From the NCBI RefSeq assembly GCF_001673405.1, contig NZ_LZLV01000018.1:1-59469 (forward strand): a stretch of 59,469 nt of DNA. Reading direction: 5' to 3'. Shown here in pieces: positions 7,505 to 16,556 of the stretch. The notes beneath the pieces are model-generated. The model was not told the origin of the DNA and did no database searches. It saw only the letters and a list, made by a program, of their open reading frames with translations. How positions within the stretch are numbered: the stretch's first letter is position 1; each line of letters begins with the position of its first letter. The translations under genes were made by a program, and so were the position numbers. This DNA comes from Mycobacterium sp. 1245111.1. GTDB taxonomy: Bacteria; Actinomycetota; Actinomycetes; Mycobacteriales; Mycobacteriaceae.

Positions 7505-8818
7505 TTAGCCGGACGGTGTCCGACCGCAAGCGGTCGCGTGAATTTGCTGGTCGACGACCTCGGCAAGGACGCGGAAGCCGCCGGATGCACGCATTTCCGC
7601 GGCGATGCGTCGGCTGGCTTCGCGGTAGCGGGGCTCACGAAGGACCTTGAGGATCACCCGCCGCATGGCCTTGGGGGTCGGCCGCTCGGACCGCAGCCGC
7701 AGGCCGGTACCCGACCATGCCACTCGCGCACCCACTTCGGGCTTATCTTCTTGACCGCCGGTGGCAACGATCGGTAAGCCGTAGCGCAGGGCGTATTGAA
7801 CTCCGCCGTACCCGCCGTTGGTGACGAAAACGTCTGTGCGCGAGAGCAAGTCGTCATAGGGCAGGAACTCTGCTGCCCGCGCATTGGCAGGCAGCGGCGG
7901 CAGGGTATCAAGGGGACGACCGCCCGTCGCCACCGTCACCAGCACATCTTCGCCGGCGAGCGCTTCCAGCGTCGGCGCGATCACCTGGGCGTAATCCCTG
8001 TTTGCTGCCGTCCCTTGCGTGACGTGGATGACCGGGCGCGAGCCATCGAGATCGCCCCACCAATCCGGCCGTGGTGCTTGCGAGGAGGTGCAACTGAGAG
8101 GGCCGGCGAAATGAAGCGACGCCGGTGCATCCGAGCGGGGGTACTCGAACGACGGCACGGTGAACTGGACAACCGCGTCGGCCCAGCCGAGCCAGCTCAC
8201 AATCTGGCCCGGCAGGGGCTGGCCGTGCACGGCGCGGTGGAGTTGGTCGAGGGTGCGGTCGGCGCCCGCCCAGACGCGGCGGCTCAGCGCGGCCAACACG
8301 GCGTTGCGCTGGCGGTTGAACAACCGCGCCGGGGGTAGGCCCATGCCGAACGGAGCGGTGTCGGCGCTGGGCATCACCAGCGGAATCACACTGCACACGA
8401 CGACAACCGGACGTGTGGGACGCGGATGGGCGAGCAGGAACGCGCCGCCGAAGAAATTCTGCTCGACGAGCACGGCGTCGGCCGGCTGTGCAGAGTGGGC
8501 GCCCATGACCGCTTCGTACTGCAGTTTGGCCGGCTTGGCGAATACGTGCTCGATGTCAAATGCGGCCGCCCGCATGCCCTTTAGCCTGGCGCGCTCGGGA
8601 TACGTCGCGACCAGAGCGTCCATGTCGAAGCCGGCGCCGAAGTCGGCTTCGGGCGGCAGCGCGATGTGCTTGGCGCCCGTCGCGGCAACCCGATCGGCGA
8701 AGGACGCTCCGGTGATGAACCGCACGTCGTCGCCGCGCTCAACGAAACCACTGGCGACAGCTAGCAACGGCGTGACATGCCCGTGGAATGGAACAGCGGC
8801 GAGGATGATCGACGACAT
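7505..8818 (-). CDS. UGT/MGT-type glycosyltransferase (GT1 family)
   Basis: The 437-residue protein has a GT-B architecture. The N-terminal acceptor half starts with AAVPFHGHVTPLLAVA, the classical histidine-containing strand-helix turn. The C-terminal donor half contains FVTNGGYGGVQYALRYGLP and GGQEDKPEVGARV, the equivalent of the HGGxGT and DQ motifs in UGT enzymes. Such enzymes move a sugar from a nucleotide sugar to a small hydrophobic acceptor such as a macrolide, sterol or phenol. AAGGGGGAG precedes the ATG. The gene is divergent from a TetR regulator with only 51 bases between, so induction by a toxic acceptor is a reasonable inference. The acceptor is unknown. Confidence 0.8.
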   Translation of the reverse strand: MSSIILAAVPFHGHVTPLLAVASGFVERGDDVRFITGASFADRVAATGAKHIALPPEADFGAGFDMDALVATYPERARLKGMRAAAFDIEHVFAKPAKLQYEAVMGAHSAQPADAVLVEQNFFGGAFLLAHPRPTRPVVVVCSVIPLVMPSADTAPFGMGLPPARLFNRQRNAVLAALSRRVWAGADRTLDQLHRAVHGQPLPGQIVSWLGWADAVVQFTVPSFEYPRSDAPASLHFAGPLSCTSSQAPRPDWWGDLDGSRPVIHVTQGTAANRDYAQVIAPTLEALAGEDVLVTVATGGRPLDTLPPLPANARAAEFLPYDDLLSRTDVFVTNGGYGGVQYALRYGLPIVATGGQEDKPEVGARVAWSGTGLRLRSERPTPKAMRRVILKVLREPRYREASRRIAAEMRASGGFRVLAEVVDQQIHATACGRTPSG

Positions 8819-8854
8819 CGCTCCCCCTTGGGGTCACGGTTTCAATGGTGTGAT

Positions 8855-8868
8855 GTAGTATTCACTAC
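8855..8868. promoter_or_regulatory. TetR operator candidate between glycosyltransferase and tetR
   Basis: GTAGT-ATTC-ACTAC is a perfect inverted repeat one base before the TetR start codon. TAGTAT inside it sits 8 bases before the ATG and could be the -10 box of a leaderless tetR transcript. Binding there would block both divergent promoters, giving autoregulation. Confidence 0.5.
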
Positions 8869-8869
8869 C

Positions 8870-9532
8870 ATGCCACAGGAGTCAATATCTCGGGTCTACC
8901 GGTCGGAATTACGCCAGCAGCAGGCAGAGCAAACGCGGCAAAAGGTGATCGCCGCGGCCGCCGAGCTGTTCGGCACCCTGGGCTATTCCCGCACGACCTT
9001 CGCGAAGATCGCGGCGGCGGCGGGTGTATCCGCTGAGACGGTCCAGGCGAACGGCCCGAAGGCGGCGCTCCTCAAAGCCGCGGGCGAATATGTGGTACTC
9101 GGCGCAGCCGACAAGGACGACGTGTTCGACCTGGAACTCGGCCAGCGTGTGCTGGCCATCGATGACCGCGACGAGTTCCTCAACTACATCATCACCGAGT
9201 GGTGCGAGATGTTCGCGCGCGGCGCGTCGTTGTGGCTGGCGCTGGCCGGGGCCGCGACCATGGACCCCGAGTTAGGCCGCTACCACGCCGATTTCGTGGC
9301 CGGCGTGACCCATCAGTACCGCCGACTACTTGAGGTCTGCCGCGATCGCGGATGGCTGCGGGATGACATTCCGTTCGACGAGCTCGTCGAAACGGCCGCA
9401 GTTCTCACAAGCGTGGAAACTTACCAGCGGATCGTGAATTACGACGGTTTTGGTCTTGACGCATATCGGAAATGGCTTCGGCGAATGCTGACCGAGACGG
9501 TTTTCAGCGCGAAGCAGTCGCCCCGTCGATAG
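8870..9532 (+). CDS. TetR/AcrR family transcriptional regulator
   Basis: The 220-residue protein has an N-terminal helix-turn-helix (QKVIAAAAELFGTLGYSRTTFAKIAAAAGVSAETV, about residues 22-58, cited as one region) and a helical C-terminal ligand domain. It differs from classical TetR in the recognition helix, where the usual LYxHF is replaced by VQANGPKAALL. The ATG is placed directly after the palindrome 8855-8868, and the transcript may be leaderless. It probably represses the divergent glycosyltransferase and itself. The ligand is unknown. Confidence 0.8.
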   Translation: MPQESISRVYRSELRQQQAEQTRQKVIAAAAELFGTLGYSRTTFAKIAAAAGVSAETVQANGPKAALLKAAGEYVVLGAADKDDVFDLELGQRVLAIDDRDEFLNYIITEWCEMFARGASLWLALAGAATMDPELGRYHADFVAGVTHQYRRLLEVCRDRGWLRDDIPFDELVETAAVLTSVETYQRIVNYDGFGLDAYRKWLRRMLTETVFSAKQSPRR

Positions 9533-9656
9533 ACCACACGGCGCGAGCGTTACTGTCGCCTCCACGGCGATATGACGCGTGCTGGCCGGTTGGTGGTGAC
9601 ACGATATTGGCGTGTGCGGTGGATCGGCAGAGCAGAAGCAGGCAACGGCGCCATTT

Positions 9657-11195
9657 GTGCGAAAAGCAATTGCTGTTGGGACTCTCTTGCTTACCGTCGC
9701 GCCGACATCCTCGTGTGGCTATGCGGCGCACACTCCGCTAAGCGACGGCACGCATACGACGCCGGCGCTGGTTGCAAATCCCGCACCTCCGCCGGCACCA
9801 GACCCGGTTCCCACGCCTGCGGCGCCGACGCCCGATGCGGCTCCCGCACCGGACTTCGCGACGGTATCCAAGCTGATGAACGATGCGGTTGCGGCACATA
9901 CGATCCCAGGTGGCGTGGTGATGATCGGACATGCCGGCAAGGTCGTGTTCCATCAGGCTTATGGCTCGCGCAAGCTGGAGGGTCAGCCGGGCCTAGATGG
10001 ATCGCCCGCACCCGCGGAGCCAATGGCCGAAGACACCATCTTCGACATCGCGTCGTTAACGAAGCCCCTCGCAACGGCGACCGCGGTGATGCAGCTTTAC
10101 GAGCGGGGCAAAGTTGCCTTCGACGATCCCGTGCAGAAGTATCTGCCCGACTTCAATGCGGCCAACGATCCACAGCGCGCAACTGTGACTGTTCGCATGC
10201 TGCTGACCCACACTTCGGGTGAACCGGAAGACGTCAACCTGGGGGATCCCTGGGGACTCGACGGCGCCGATAAACCAGAAGGCATTCACCGTGCGCTCAC
10301 CACGCCGCTGCAGTCTGCTCCCAGTGAGGAATTCAATTACGCCGACATCAACTTCATCCTGCTTGGCGCGCTGATCGAGAAACTCACCGGTGAGGCTGAA
10401 GACGATTTCGTTCAGCGGAATGTCTTTGCGCCCCTTGGTATGACAGAAACCCGCTACCTTCCTCCGGCCAAAGCATGCGGTCCACATGTGTTGCGGGGAG
10501 CCGCGATTGGCTGGGCGCGCGCGCCGATAGGGGGGATGCCGGGGCCGTGTCCCGCGGGCACCTGGAGCACCAGCATCTTGCCGCGCGTCGCACCAACGGT
10601 GCCCGACGACGAAAGCAGGAATGATCCGGGTAAGAATCCCGATTTTGGTTTCCTGCTCCGGGGCGCCGTGTTTGACCCGTCGACGCGCCGCATGGGTGGG
10701 GTGGCCGGGCATGCCGGTGTGTTTTCGACAGCGCACGATGTCGGCCTCTTTGCGCAGGCGTTGCTCGATCGGCTTGCGGGCCGCCCCAGCAGTTTTCCGC
10801 TCAAACAAGCGACGCTGGAGTTGATGACGAGTCCGCAGCAGCCCGGACATACCCCGGGTCAAGTCGAGGCAGCCAACAATGCGTCCCAAGAAGCCATTGC
10901 GAAGACACCGAACACATACGATCCGATGCTCGCTCCGCGCTATCCGGCGATCCGGGGACAAAACCTGCGTGGATTCGGCTGGGATATCGATACCGCATAT
11001 TCCGGCACGCGCGGCATGATTTTTCCCATCGGCAGCTTCGGCCACACTGGCTTTACTGGAACCTCAATGTGGATGGACCCACGTTCGGATACCTACGTCA
11101 TTGTGCTCACGAGCGCGATCGATCCGCGAGACGATCCACCGATCGCGTATCTGCGAGGTGACGTGGCTACGGCGACAGCTCGGGCCCTGCGCTGA
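9657..11195 (+). CDS. Serine beta-lactamase-like hydrolase, probable lipoprotein
   Basis: The protein is about 512 residues from the chosen GTG start. It opens with MRKAIAV, a hydrophobic stretch and TSSC at 17-20, a weak lipobox, followed by a long Pro/Ala-rich linker to residue 65. The catalytic domain has S133-L-T-K136 (SxxK), Y228-A-D in the YxN position, and GHTGFTGTSMW near the end as the KTG equivalent. This is the class C beta-lactamase/esterase/DD-peptidase family (Pfam beta-lactamase). It probably acts in the periplasm, on a peptide or ester. An upstream GTG at 9612 would add 15 residues, but starting at 9657 gives a normal charged signal peptide. Confidence 0.8.
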   Translation: MRKAIAVGTLLLTVAPTSSCGYAAHTPLSDGTHTTPALVANPAPPPAPDPVPTPAAPTPDAAPAPDFATVSKLMNDAVAAHTIPGGVVMIGHAGKVVFHQAYGSRKLEGQPGLDGSPAPAEPMAEDTIFDIASLTKPLATATAVMQLYERGKVAFDDPVQKYLPDFNAANDPQRATVTVRMLLTHTSGEPEDVNLGDPWGLDGADKPEGIHRALTTPLQSAPSEEFNYADINFILLGALIEKLTGEAEDDFVQRNVFAPLGMTETRYLPPAKACGPHVLRGAAIGWARAPIGGMPGPCPAGTWSTSILPRVAPTVPDDESRNDPGKNPDFGFLLRGAVFDPSTRRMGGVAGHAGVFSTAHDVGLFAQALLDRLAGRPSSFPLKQATLELMTSPQQPGHTPGQVEAANNASQEAIAKTPNTYDPMLAPRYPAIRGQNLRGFGWDIDTAYSGTRGMIFPIGSFGHTGFTGTSMWMDPRSDTYVIVLTSAIDPRDDPPIAYLRGDVATATARALR

Positions 11196-11238
11196 GCAGT
11201 GCGTGAACTCCATGCATTCTGACCTGCGGTTTCCTAAG

Positions 11239-11311
11239 TGGAGCTAAGGGGACTCGAACCCCTGACCCCCACACTGCCAGTGTGGTGCGCTACCAGCTGC
11301 GCCATAGCCCC
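11239..11311 (-). tRNA. tRNA-Ala (anticodon GGC)
   Basis: The reverse complement folds as a 73-base cloverleaf: acceptor GGGGCTA/TAGCTCC with discriminator A, D arm GCGC-AGCTGGTA-GCGC, anticodon stem CCACA/TGTGG around CTGGCAG giving anticodon GGC, and T arm AGGGG-TTCGAGT-CCCCT. The 3-prime CCA is not encoded. It reads GCC alanine codons, and no integrase is seen beside it. Confidence 0.95.
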
Positions 11312-11365
11312 GAAGATGTGCCTGTCGAAGTTACACCACGGCCTGCCCGCCTTCAAAGTCGCTGA

Positions 11366-12625
11366 TCAAGCGGGCTCGGGCTCGGGATCCCAGTCGTTTT
11401 GCGTCAGCGGGTCGAGGTGCTGGGTTTCCGGTGCGAACATCCACACGACGGCGGCGCACAACATGACGAACGCGCTGACGATGAAGCCCCACTCGAAGCC
11501 GAAACGTTCGGCGATCTTGGCCACGCCCAGCGCGCCGGCAACGGCACCGAGGTCGGCCATCATCTGGAACGTGGCGACGGCGGTGCCCGCCCGCGCCGCG
11601 TTGCCCAGGATGTCGGCGATCGCGGCCTGCTGCGGCGAGGCGAACACACCCGAGGCCGCACCCGCCACGCACGCGGCGACCAGGAACACCGTCATCGACG
11701 ACGAAACGCCCAACCCGACCGTCGCCACACTGCACGCGAGCAGGCCGCCGATCAACAGCCCGCGCCGACCCATCCGGTCCGATAGGTAGCCACTCGGCAT
11801 CACCACGATCACGTTGCCGACCGCGAAGACCGCCAGCGCCACACCGGTCATCTGCGGCCCACGATGCAGCACGTCCGAAATGAACAGCGGCACAACGGCC
11901 ATCCGCAAACCGAACACCGACCAGCCGGTCGCGAAGTTCGACAGCAGCGCCGAGCGGTAGGCGCGGTGTCGCAGCGCGGTACGCAGGGTGACAGGCGGAT
12001 CGATGTGCTCCGCCGGCGCACCGAGTTCCGACCCGCGCAGGCTATAGGAGACGATGAGGGCGGTGAACAGCATGACCACGCCGTAGATGAAGAACGGCGC
12101 CCGCAGCCCGAAACCCGCTGTGAGACTGCCCATTAGCGGCCCACCGACCAAGCCGATCAGAAACGAGCTGGCGAACAATCCCGCAACCCGGCCGCGGGCA
12201 TCGGGCGGGCTGATCCGAATCATCAAGCCCAGCGCGGAAATAAAGAACATCGTCGAGCCGATGCCGCCGATCGCGCGGAACACCAGCAGCTCCTGGTAGT
12301 TGTGCACGAATGCGCACGCGCCAGTGGACACCGAGACGATCAACAGTCCGGCCACGTAGACCGGCCGCTCCCCTATCCGCTGAACCAGCAGCCCGCTCGG
12401 TGGTGCGAAGCACAGCCGCATCACCGAGAAGATCGTGATCGCGAACGTCACCGCCTCGATGCTGACGCCGAACGTGCGGGCAAATGTCGGCAGCACCGGC
12501 GACACGACGCCGTAGCCCAGGGCGGCCACCACGTTGGCCGCGATCAGCACCCACGCTTCACGCGGCAACCTCGTCTTTTCGCGACGCCACGACGTCAGAC
12601 GGGCCCGTGGAGAGACGAGGATCAC
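11366..12625 (-). CDS. MFS transporter (drug-efflux-like)
   Basis: The 419-residue protein has about twelve membrane helices. Motif A-like loops are visible: [16 protein letters not shown] after helix 2 and [16 protein letters not shown] in the second half. The N-terminal tail is short and basic. The GTG start overlaps the stop of the phosphoglucomutase gene (GTGA), so the two genes are translationally coupled even though their functions look unrelated. The substrate is unknown; the acidic C-terminus ([21 protein letters not shown], last ~21 residues) is not diagnostic. Confidence 0.85.
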   Translation of the reverse strand: MILVSPRARLTSWRREKTRLPREAWVLIAANVVAALGYGVVSPVLPTFARTFGVSIEAVTFAITIFSVMRLCFAPPSGLLVQRIGERPVYVAGLLIVSVSTGACAFVHNYQELLVFRAIGGIGSTMFFISALGLMIRISPPDARGRVAGLFASSFLIGLVGGPLMGSLTAGFGLRAPFFIYGVVMLFTALIVSYSLRGSELGAPAEHIDPPVTLRTALRHRAYRSALLSNFATGWSVFGLRMAVVPLFISDVLHRGPQMTGVALAVFAVGNVIVVMPSGYLSDRMGRRGLLIGGLLACSVATVGLGVSSSMTVFLVAACVAGAASGVFASPQQAAIADILGNAARAGTAVATFQMMADLGAVAGALGVAKIAERFGFEWGFIVSAFVMLCAAVVWMFAPETQHLDPLTQNDWDPEPEPA

Positions 12626-14253
12626 CCGATGACTTTATCCACCACCTCTTGCGCCTCGCGCTGCACCTCGGCTAAGTGCTCAGGTCCGCTAAACGATTCC
12701 GCGTAAATCTTGTACACGTCCTCGGTCCCCGACGGCCGCGCGGCGAACCAGGCATTGGCGGTGGTGACCTTCAAACCGCCCAGCGCGGCGCCGTTGCCGG
12801 GGGCCGTCGTCAGCTTCGAGGTGATCTCTTCTCCGGCCAGTTCGGTGGCGCTGACCTGCTCCGGCGAGAGCTTCGACAACCGGGCCTTCTGCTCGCGATC
12901 CGCGGGCGCATCGAGCCGCGCGTAGGTCGGGGCGCCGTATTTGTCGGTCAGCTCGGCGTAGCGCTGCGACGGCGTCTTGCCCGTGACGGCGAGGATCTCG
13001 CTGGCCAGCAGCGCAAGGATGATGCCGTCCTTGTCGGTGGTCCACACCGATCCGTCGCGGCGCAGGAACGACGCCCCGGCCGACTCCTCGCCGCCGAAGC
13101 CGATGGTGCCGCCGATCAGACCTTCGACGAACCACTTGAACCCGACCGGCACCTCGACGAGTTTGCGGCCCAGGCCGGCCACGGCTCGGTCGATGATCGA
13201 CGAGCTGACCGCGGTCTTGCCGACCGCGACCCCGTCCGGCCAGTTGGGCCGATGCGTGTAGAGGTAGTCGATCGCCACCGCCAGGTAGTGATTCGGGTTC
13301 ATCAGGCCGCCGTCGGGCGTGACGATGCCGTGCCGGTCGGAGTCGGCGTCGTTGCCGCTGGCGATCTGGAAGTGCTCCCGGTTGGCGATCAGTGACGCCA
13401 TCGCGTCCGGAGAGCTGCAGTCCATCCGGATCTTGCCGTCGTGGTCGAGCGTCATGAACCGCCAGGTCGCATCAACCAGCGGGTTGACCACGGTCAGGTC
13501 GAGGTTGTGCCGCTCCGCGATCGCCGCCCAGTAGTCGACGCTGGCCCCGCCGAGCGGGTCGGCGCCGATCCGAATGCCTTCCTTGCGGATGACGTCGATG
13601 TCCACCACGTTCGGCAGGTCGGCCACGTATGCGTCCATGTAGTCGTGCCGCAGGACGGTCTGCAGCGCTTTGGCCAACGGCAATCTCTTGACCGCCTCGC
13701 CGCCTTTGAGAATCTCGTTGGCGCGCTTGGCAATTGCGTTGGTCGCGTCGGTGTCCGCCGGTCCGCCGTTGGGCGGGTTGTATTTGAAGCCGCCGTCATA
13801 CGGCGGGTTGTGCGACGGCGTAACGACGATGCCGTCGGCCAGGCCGTCGCCGCGGCCGCGGTTGTAGGTGAGGATCGCGTGGCTGACCGCCGGAGTCGGG
13901 GTGTAGCGGTCGGCGGAGTCGACGGCCGCGACCACCTCGTTGGCGGCGAGCACCTCCAGCGCCGACACCCACGCCGGCTCCGAGAGCCCGTGGGTGTCGC
14001 GTCCGATGAACAACGGACCGGTGGTGCCGTGCGCGGCGCGGTATTCGACGATTGCCTGGGTGATGGCCAGAATGTGCGCCTCGTTGAACGCGCCGTTGAG
14101 GGCCGACCCGCGATGGCCCGACGTTCCGAACGCGACCTGCTGGGCGACGTCCTCGGGATTGGGTTCGATCGAGTAATACGCCGTGATCAGATGGGGTAGG
14201 TCGACGAGGTCTTCGGGCAGGGCCGGCTGACCGGCGCGAGGGTTGGCCACCAT
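12622..14253 (-). CDS. pgmA: Phosphoglucomutase, alpha-D-glucose-specific
   Basis: The 543-residue enzyme interconverts glucose 1-phosphate and glucose 6-phosphate, supplying UDP-glucose, glycogen and trehalose pathways. Residues 42-50 read FGTSGHRGS, the start motif of this family. The catalytic serine is S147 in [16 protein letters not shown], and the metal loop DADSDRHG appears near 300. The C-terminal phosphate-binding motif is [17 protein letters not shown]. Length agrees with bacterial Pgm. The neighbours crcB, crcB and DUF190 follow in the opposite direction, as I recall for Rv3068c in M. tuberculosis. The ATG at 14253 has no clear ribosome site, so the mRNA may be leaderless. Confidence 0.95.
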   Translation of the reverse strand: MVANPRAGQPALPEDLVDLPHLITAYYSIEPNPEDVAQQVAFGTSGHRGSALNGAFNEAHILAITQAIVEYRAAHGTTGPLFIGRDTHGLSEPAWVSALEVLAANEVVAAVDSADRYTPTPAVSHAILTYNRGRGDGLADGIVVTPSHNPPYDGGFKYNPPNGGPADTDATNAIAKRANEILKGGEAVKRLPLAKALQTVLRHDYMDAYVADLPNVVDIDVIRKEGIRIGADPLGGASVDYWAAIAERHNLDLTVVNPLVDATWRFMTLDHDGKIRMDCSSPDAMASLIANREHFQIASGNDADSDRHGIVTPDGGLMNPNHYLAVAIDYLYTHRPNWPDGVAVGKTAVSSSIIDRAVAGLGRKLVEVPVGFKWFVEGLIGGTIGFGGEESAGASFLRRDGSVWTTDKDGIILALLASEILAVTGKTPSQRYAELTDKYGAPTYARLDAPADREQKARLSKLSPEQVSATELAGEEITSKLTTAPGNGAALGGLKVTTANAWFAARPSGTEDVYKIYAESFSGPEHLAEVQREAQEVVDKVIG

Positions 14254-14314
14254 GAGACCAATTCTGCCGAATAAGCTGCGTGAGCACTCCCTGCAAAGGA
14301 AGGGATTTCGACGA

Positions 14315-14722
14315 GTGGCCAGCTCTGCGTCGCCGCGCGACTACCGGGAGTTGGCCGCCGTGTTCGTCGGGGGCGCGCTGGGCACGGTGGTGCGCACCGG
14401 CCTGGGTCTCCTGGTGACCACCGATCCGGCGAGCTGGCCGTGGCCGACTTTCACCGTCAACATCGTCGGCGCCTTCCTGTTGGGCTACTTCACGACGCGA
14501 CTGCTGGAGCGGCTGCCGCTGTCGAGTTATCGCCGGCCGCTGCTCGGCACGGGCGTGTGCGGCGGCCTGACCACCTTCTCCACCATGCAGGTCGAGACGC
14601 TGAGGATGATCGAGCATCACCACTACGGCCTGGCGATCGGATACACCTGCGCCAGCATCGTTTTGGGGTTGCTCGCCGTACATCTGGCGTCGGCGCTGGT
14701 TCGCCGGGCGGCGGTCCGTTGA
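14315..14722 (+). CDS. crcB1: Fluoride channel subunit CrcB/Fluc, first copy
   Basis: The 135-residue, four-helix membrane protein belongs to the fluoride exporter family. It contains [11 protein letters not shown] near the N-terminus, the conserved [18 protein letters not shown], and [15 protein letters not shown], the pore segment with the TTFST track. The chosen GTG at 14315 follows AAGGAAGGG and gives a product that lines up with the mycobacterial homologue; a TTG/ATG about 20 codons earlier would overlap pgm. Fluc channels are dual-topology dimers; two adjacent different genes imply a heterodimer. The second crcB starts two bases after the stop. Confidence 0.93.
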   Translation: MASSASPRDYRELAAVFVGGALGTVVRTGLGLLVTTDPASWPWPTFTVNIVGAFLLGYFTTRLLERLPLSSYRRPLLGTGVCGGLTTFSTMQVETLRMIEHHHYGLAIGYTCASIVLGLLAVHLASALVRRAAVR

Positions 14723-14724
14723 AC

Positions 14725-15096
14725 ATGATCTGGATCGGGGTGGTTCTCGCGGGCGGCGTGGGTGCGGTGCTGCGGTTCCTGCTGGACGGCGCTGTCGCGC
14801 GCCGCGCGGGCAAGTCCCTTCCCTTTGTGGGCCTGCCGTTCGGGACATTGGCGGTCAACGTCAGCGGCGCGGCGCTGCTCGGCTTTCTGGGCGCCCTGGC
14901 GTTGAATCGCTACGCGGCGTTGCTGGCCGGCACCGCTTTTGTCGGCTCGTACACCACGTTTTCCACCTGGATGCTGGAGACGCAGCGGCTCGGCGAAGAG
15001 CGGCAGGTCCGCAACGCCGTCGCCAACATCGTCGCCAGCATCGTGCTGGGCCTCGGCGCCGCGCTCGTCGGGCAATGGGCGGGGAGCCTGCTGTGA
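14725..15096 (+). CDS. crcB2: Fluoride channel subunit CrcB/Fluc, second copy
   Basis: The 123-residue protein has the same four-helix plan: LAGGVGAVLRFLLDG, LPFGTLAVNVSGAALLGFLG, and GTAFVGSYTTFSTWMLE with the pore TTFST. It begins two bases after crcB1, and its stop overlaps the GTG start of the DUF190 gene (GTGA). Together the two proteins likely form one heteromeric fluoride channel in the cytoplasmic membrane. I see no fluoride riboswitch (crcB motif) in the short gap between pgm and crcB1. Confidence 0.93.
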   Translation: MIWIGVVLAGGVGAVLRFLLDGAVARRAGKSLPFVGLPFGTLAVNVSGAALLGFLGALALNRYAALLAGTAFVGSYTTFSTWMLETQRLGEERQVRNAVANIVASIVLGLGAALVGQWAGSLL

Positions 15097-16178
15097 GCCA
15101 ACCCTGCCTCAAGCTCACCACTTACTTCGGTGAACGCCAGCGTGCTGTCGGCGATGGTCATCGACCCGGCTTTCTGGCCGACACGATGCTGGACCTGTTC
15201 GACACCCGGGAGATCGCGACGAGCGTAATGCTGCGCGGCATCGCCAGTTTCGGACCCCGGCACGTGCTGCGCACCGACGAGTCGTTGAGCCTGTCCGAAG
15301 ACCCGCCGGTGGCGATCGCGGCGGTCGATGTCGAGCCGAAAATCGGCAGCCTGGTCGACGACGTCGTCGCGATGACGGGGCACGGTCTGGTGACCCTGGA
15401 ACGAGCACGGTTGCTCAGCCGCGACGACGCGGTTGACGTCGGCCCCCACGACGCCGTCAAGCTCACGGTCTACGTCGGCCGTCAAGAGCGTGTCGGGGGT
15501 CAGCCCGCGCACCGCGCAGTCTGCCACCTCTTGCATCGACACGGATTCTCCGGTGGCGCAGTCTTTTTAGGCGTCGACGGCACCGCCCACGGTGAGCGTT
15601 ACCGGGCGGCGTTCTTCAGCCGCAACGTCAACGTTCCGCTGATGATCATCTCGGTCGGGACCGGGGGGCGCGTGTCGGCGGCGATCACCGAACTCAGCGC
15701 GCTGACGCCTCGCGCGTTGCTGACCGTCGAGCGCGTCCGGCTGTGTAAACGTAGCGGCGAGTTGCTCGCTCGACCACATCGGCTGCCTGACAACGACGCC
15801 CAGGGTCGTCCACTGTGGCAGAAACTGATGGTGCACACCAGCGAAGCCACCACCCACGGCGGCGTACCGATCCACCGCGCACTGGTGCATCGACTACTGG
15901 ACTCTGGGATGGCGCGCGGGACAACAGCGCTGCGCGGCGTGTGGGGCTTTCACGGCGACCACAAACCCTACGGCGACAGGCTCTTTCAGCTGACCCGTCG
16001 AGTTCCGGTGGTGACGATCATCATCGACACCCCGGAGTGGATCGCGCGCAGCTTCGACATCGTCGACGAGCTGACCACCGAGCACGGCCTGGTCACCAGC
16101 GAGATGGTGCCCGCGGTGATGTCGATCAACGGGTCCGACCGCGACGGCGATGGCCGGCTGGCCCGCCACGACTATTGA
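15093..16178 (+). CDS. DUF190 protein with three PII-like units
   Basis: The 361-residue protein repeats the DUF190 unit about three times. The starts are CLKLTTYFGERQRAVG near residue 4, VKLTVYVGRQERVGGQ near 122, and PLWQKLMVHTSEATTHGGVP near 244. The second and third units share the pattern PxHRAxxHxLxxxG...GVxGxHG. DUF190 folds like PII signalling proteins, which bind nucleotides and regulate transporters. Coupling to the crcB genes by a four-base overlap suggests it modulates fluoride export. That role is inferred; the same gene order occurs in M. tuberculosis as I recall it (Rv3069-Rv3071). The GTG start at 15093 matches the coupling site. Confidence 0.85.
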   Translation: MSQPCLKLTTYFGERQRAVGDGHRPGFLADTMLDLFDTREIATSVMLRGIASFGPRHVLRTDESLSLSEDPPVAIAAVDVEPKIGSLVDDVVAMTGHGLVTLERARLLSRDDAVDVGPHDAVKLTVYVGRQERVGGQPAHRAVCHLLHRHGFSGGAVFLGVDGTAHGERYRAAFFSRNVNVPLMIISVGTGGRVSAAITELSALTPRALLTVERVRLCKRSGELLARPHRLPDNDAQGRPLWQKLMVHTSEATTHGGVPIHRALVHRLLDSGMARGTTALRGVWGFHGDHKPYGDRLFQLTRRVPVVTIIIDTPEWIARSFDIVDELTTEHGLVTSEMVPAVMSINGSDRDGDGRLARHDY

Positions 16179-16181
16179 GTG

Positions 16182-16538
16182 TCAGCGTTTCCGCAGTAGC
16201 CCGGCGAGCACAGCGGCGTGACTGCCGTCGATGTCGCGGGTGGCGGTCACCAGCGTCACGACGCCGCTTTTGGTGAGCTTGCGCAGGCCGTCGAGTGGCG
16301 CGCTGTCCCGCAGCTCCTCGCGGTAACGCGCGACGAACTCGTCGAAACGCTCAGGCCGGTGGTGGTACCAGTCGCGCAGTTCCTTCGACGGCGCAGCGTC
16401 TTTGAACCACGTGCCCACCCGCGGGTCGTCCTTGCGGAATCCCCGCGGCCACAGTCGGTCGACCAGGATGCGCTGGCCGTCGTCGTCGCTCGGTTCGTCA
16501 TAGACCCGGGCCACCCGGATTCGGGACGTGGCGCTCAT
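16182..16538 (-). CDS. DUF488 family protein
   Basis: The 118-residue cytosolic protein contains RVYDEPSDDDGQRILVDRLWPRGF (about residues 10-33) and DWYHHRPERFDEFVARYREEL, the hallmark of the DUF488/YeaO group. The function is not established; some members have been proposed to bind nucleic acid or act in heme or stress metabolism. It is convergent with the DUF190 gene and lies 18 bases downstream of the LLM oxidoreductase stop on the same strand, so it ends the minus-strand run beginning at 21260. The ATG has no strong ribosome site. Confidence 0.85.
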   Translation of the reverse strand: MSATSRIRVARVYDEPSDDDGQRILVDRLWPRGFRKDDPRVGTWFKDAAPSKELRDWYHHRPERFDEFVARYREELRDSAPLDGLRKLTKSGVVTLVTATRDIDGSHAAVLAGLLRKR

Positions 16539-16556
16539 GCCGCCAGCGTAGCGCCG

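Noticed and set aside
11239..11311. tRNA-Ala as an integration site for a mobile island
   Set aside because: No direct repeat of the tRNA 3-prime end or integrase gene is seen around it.
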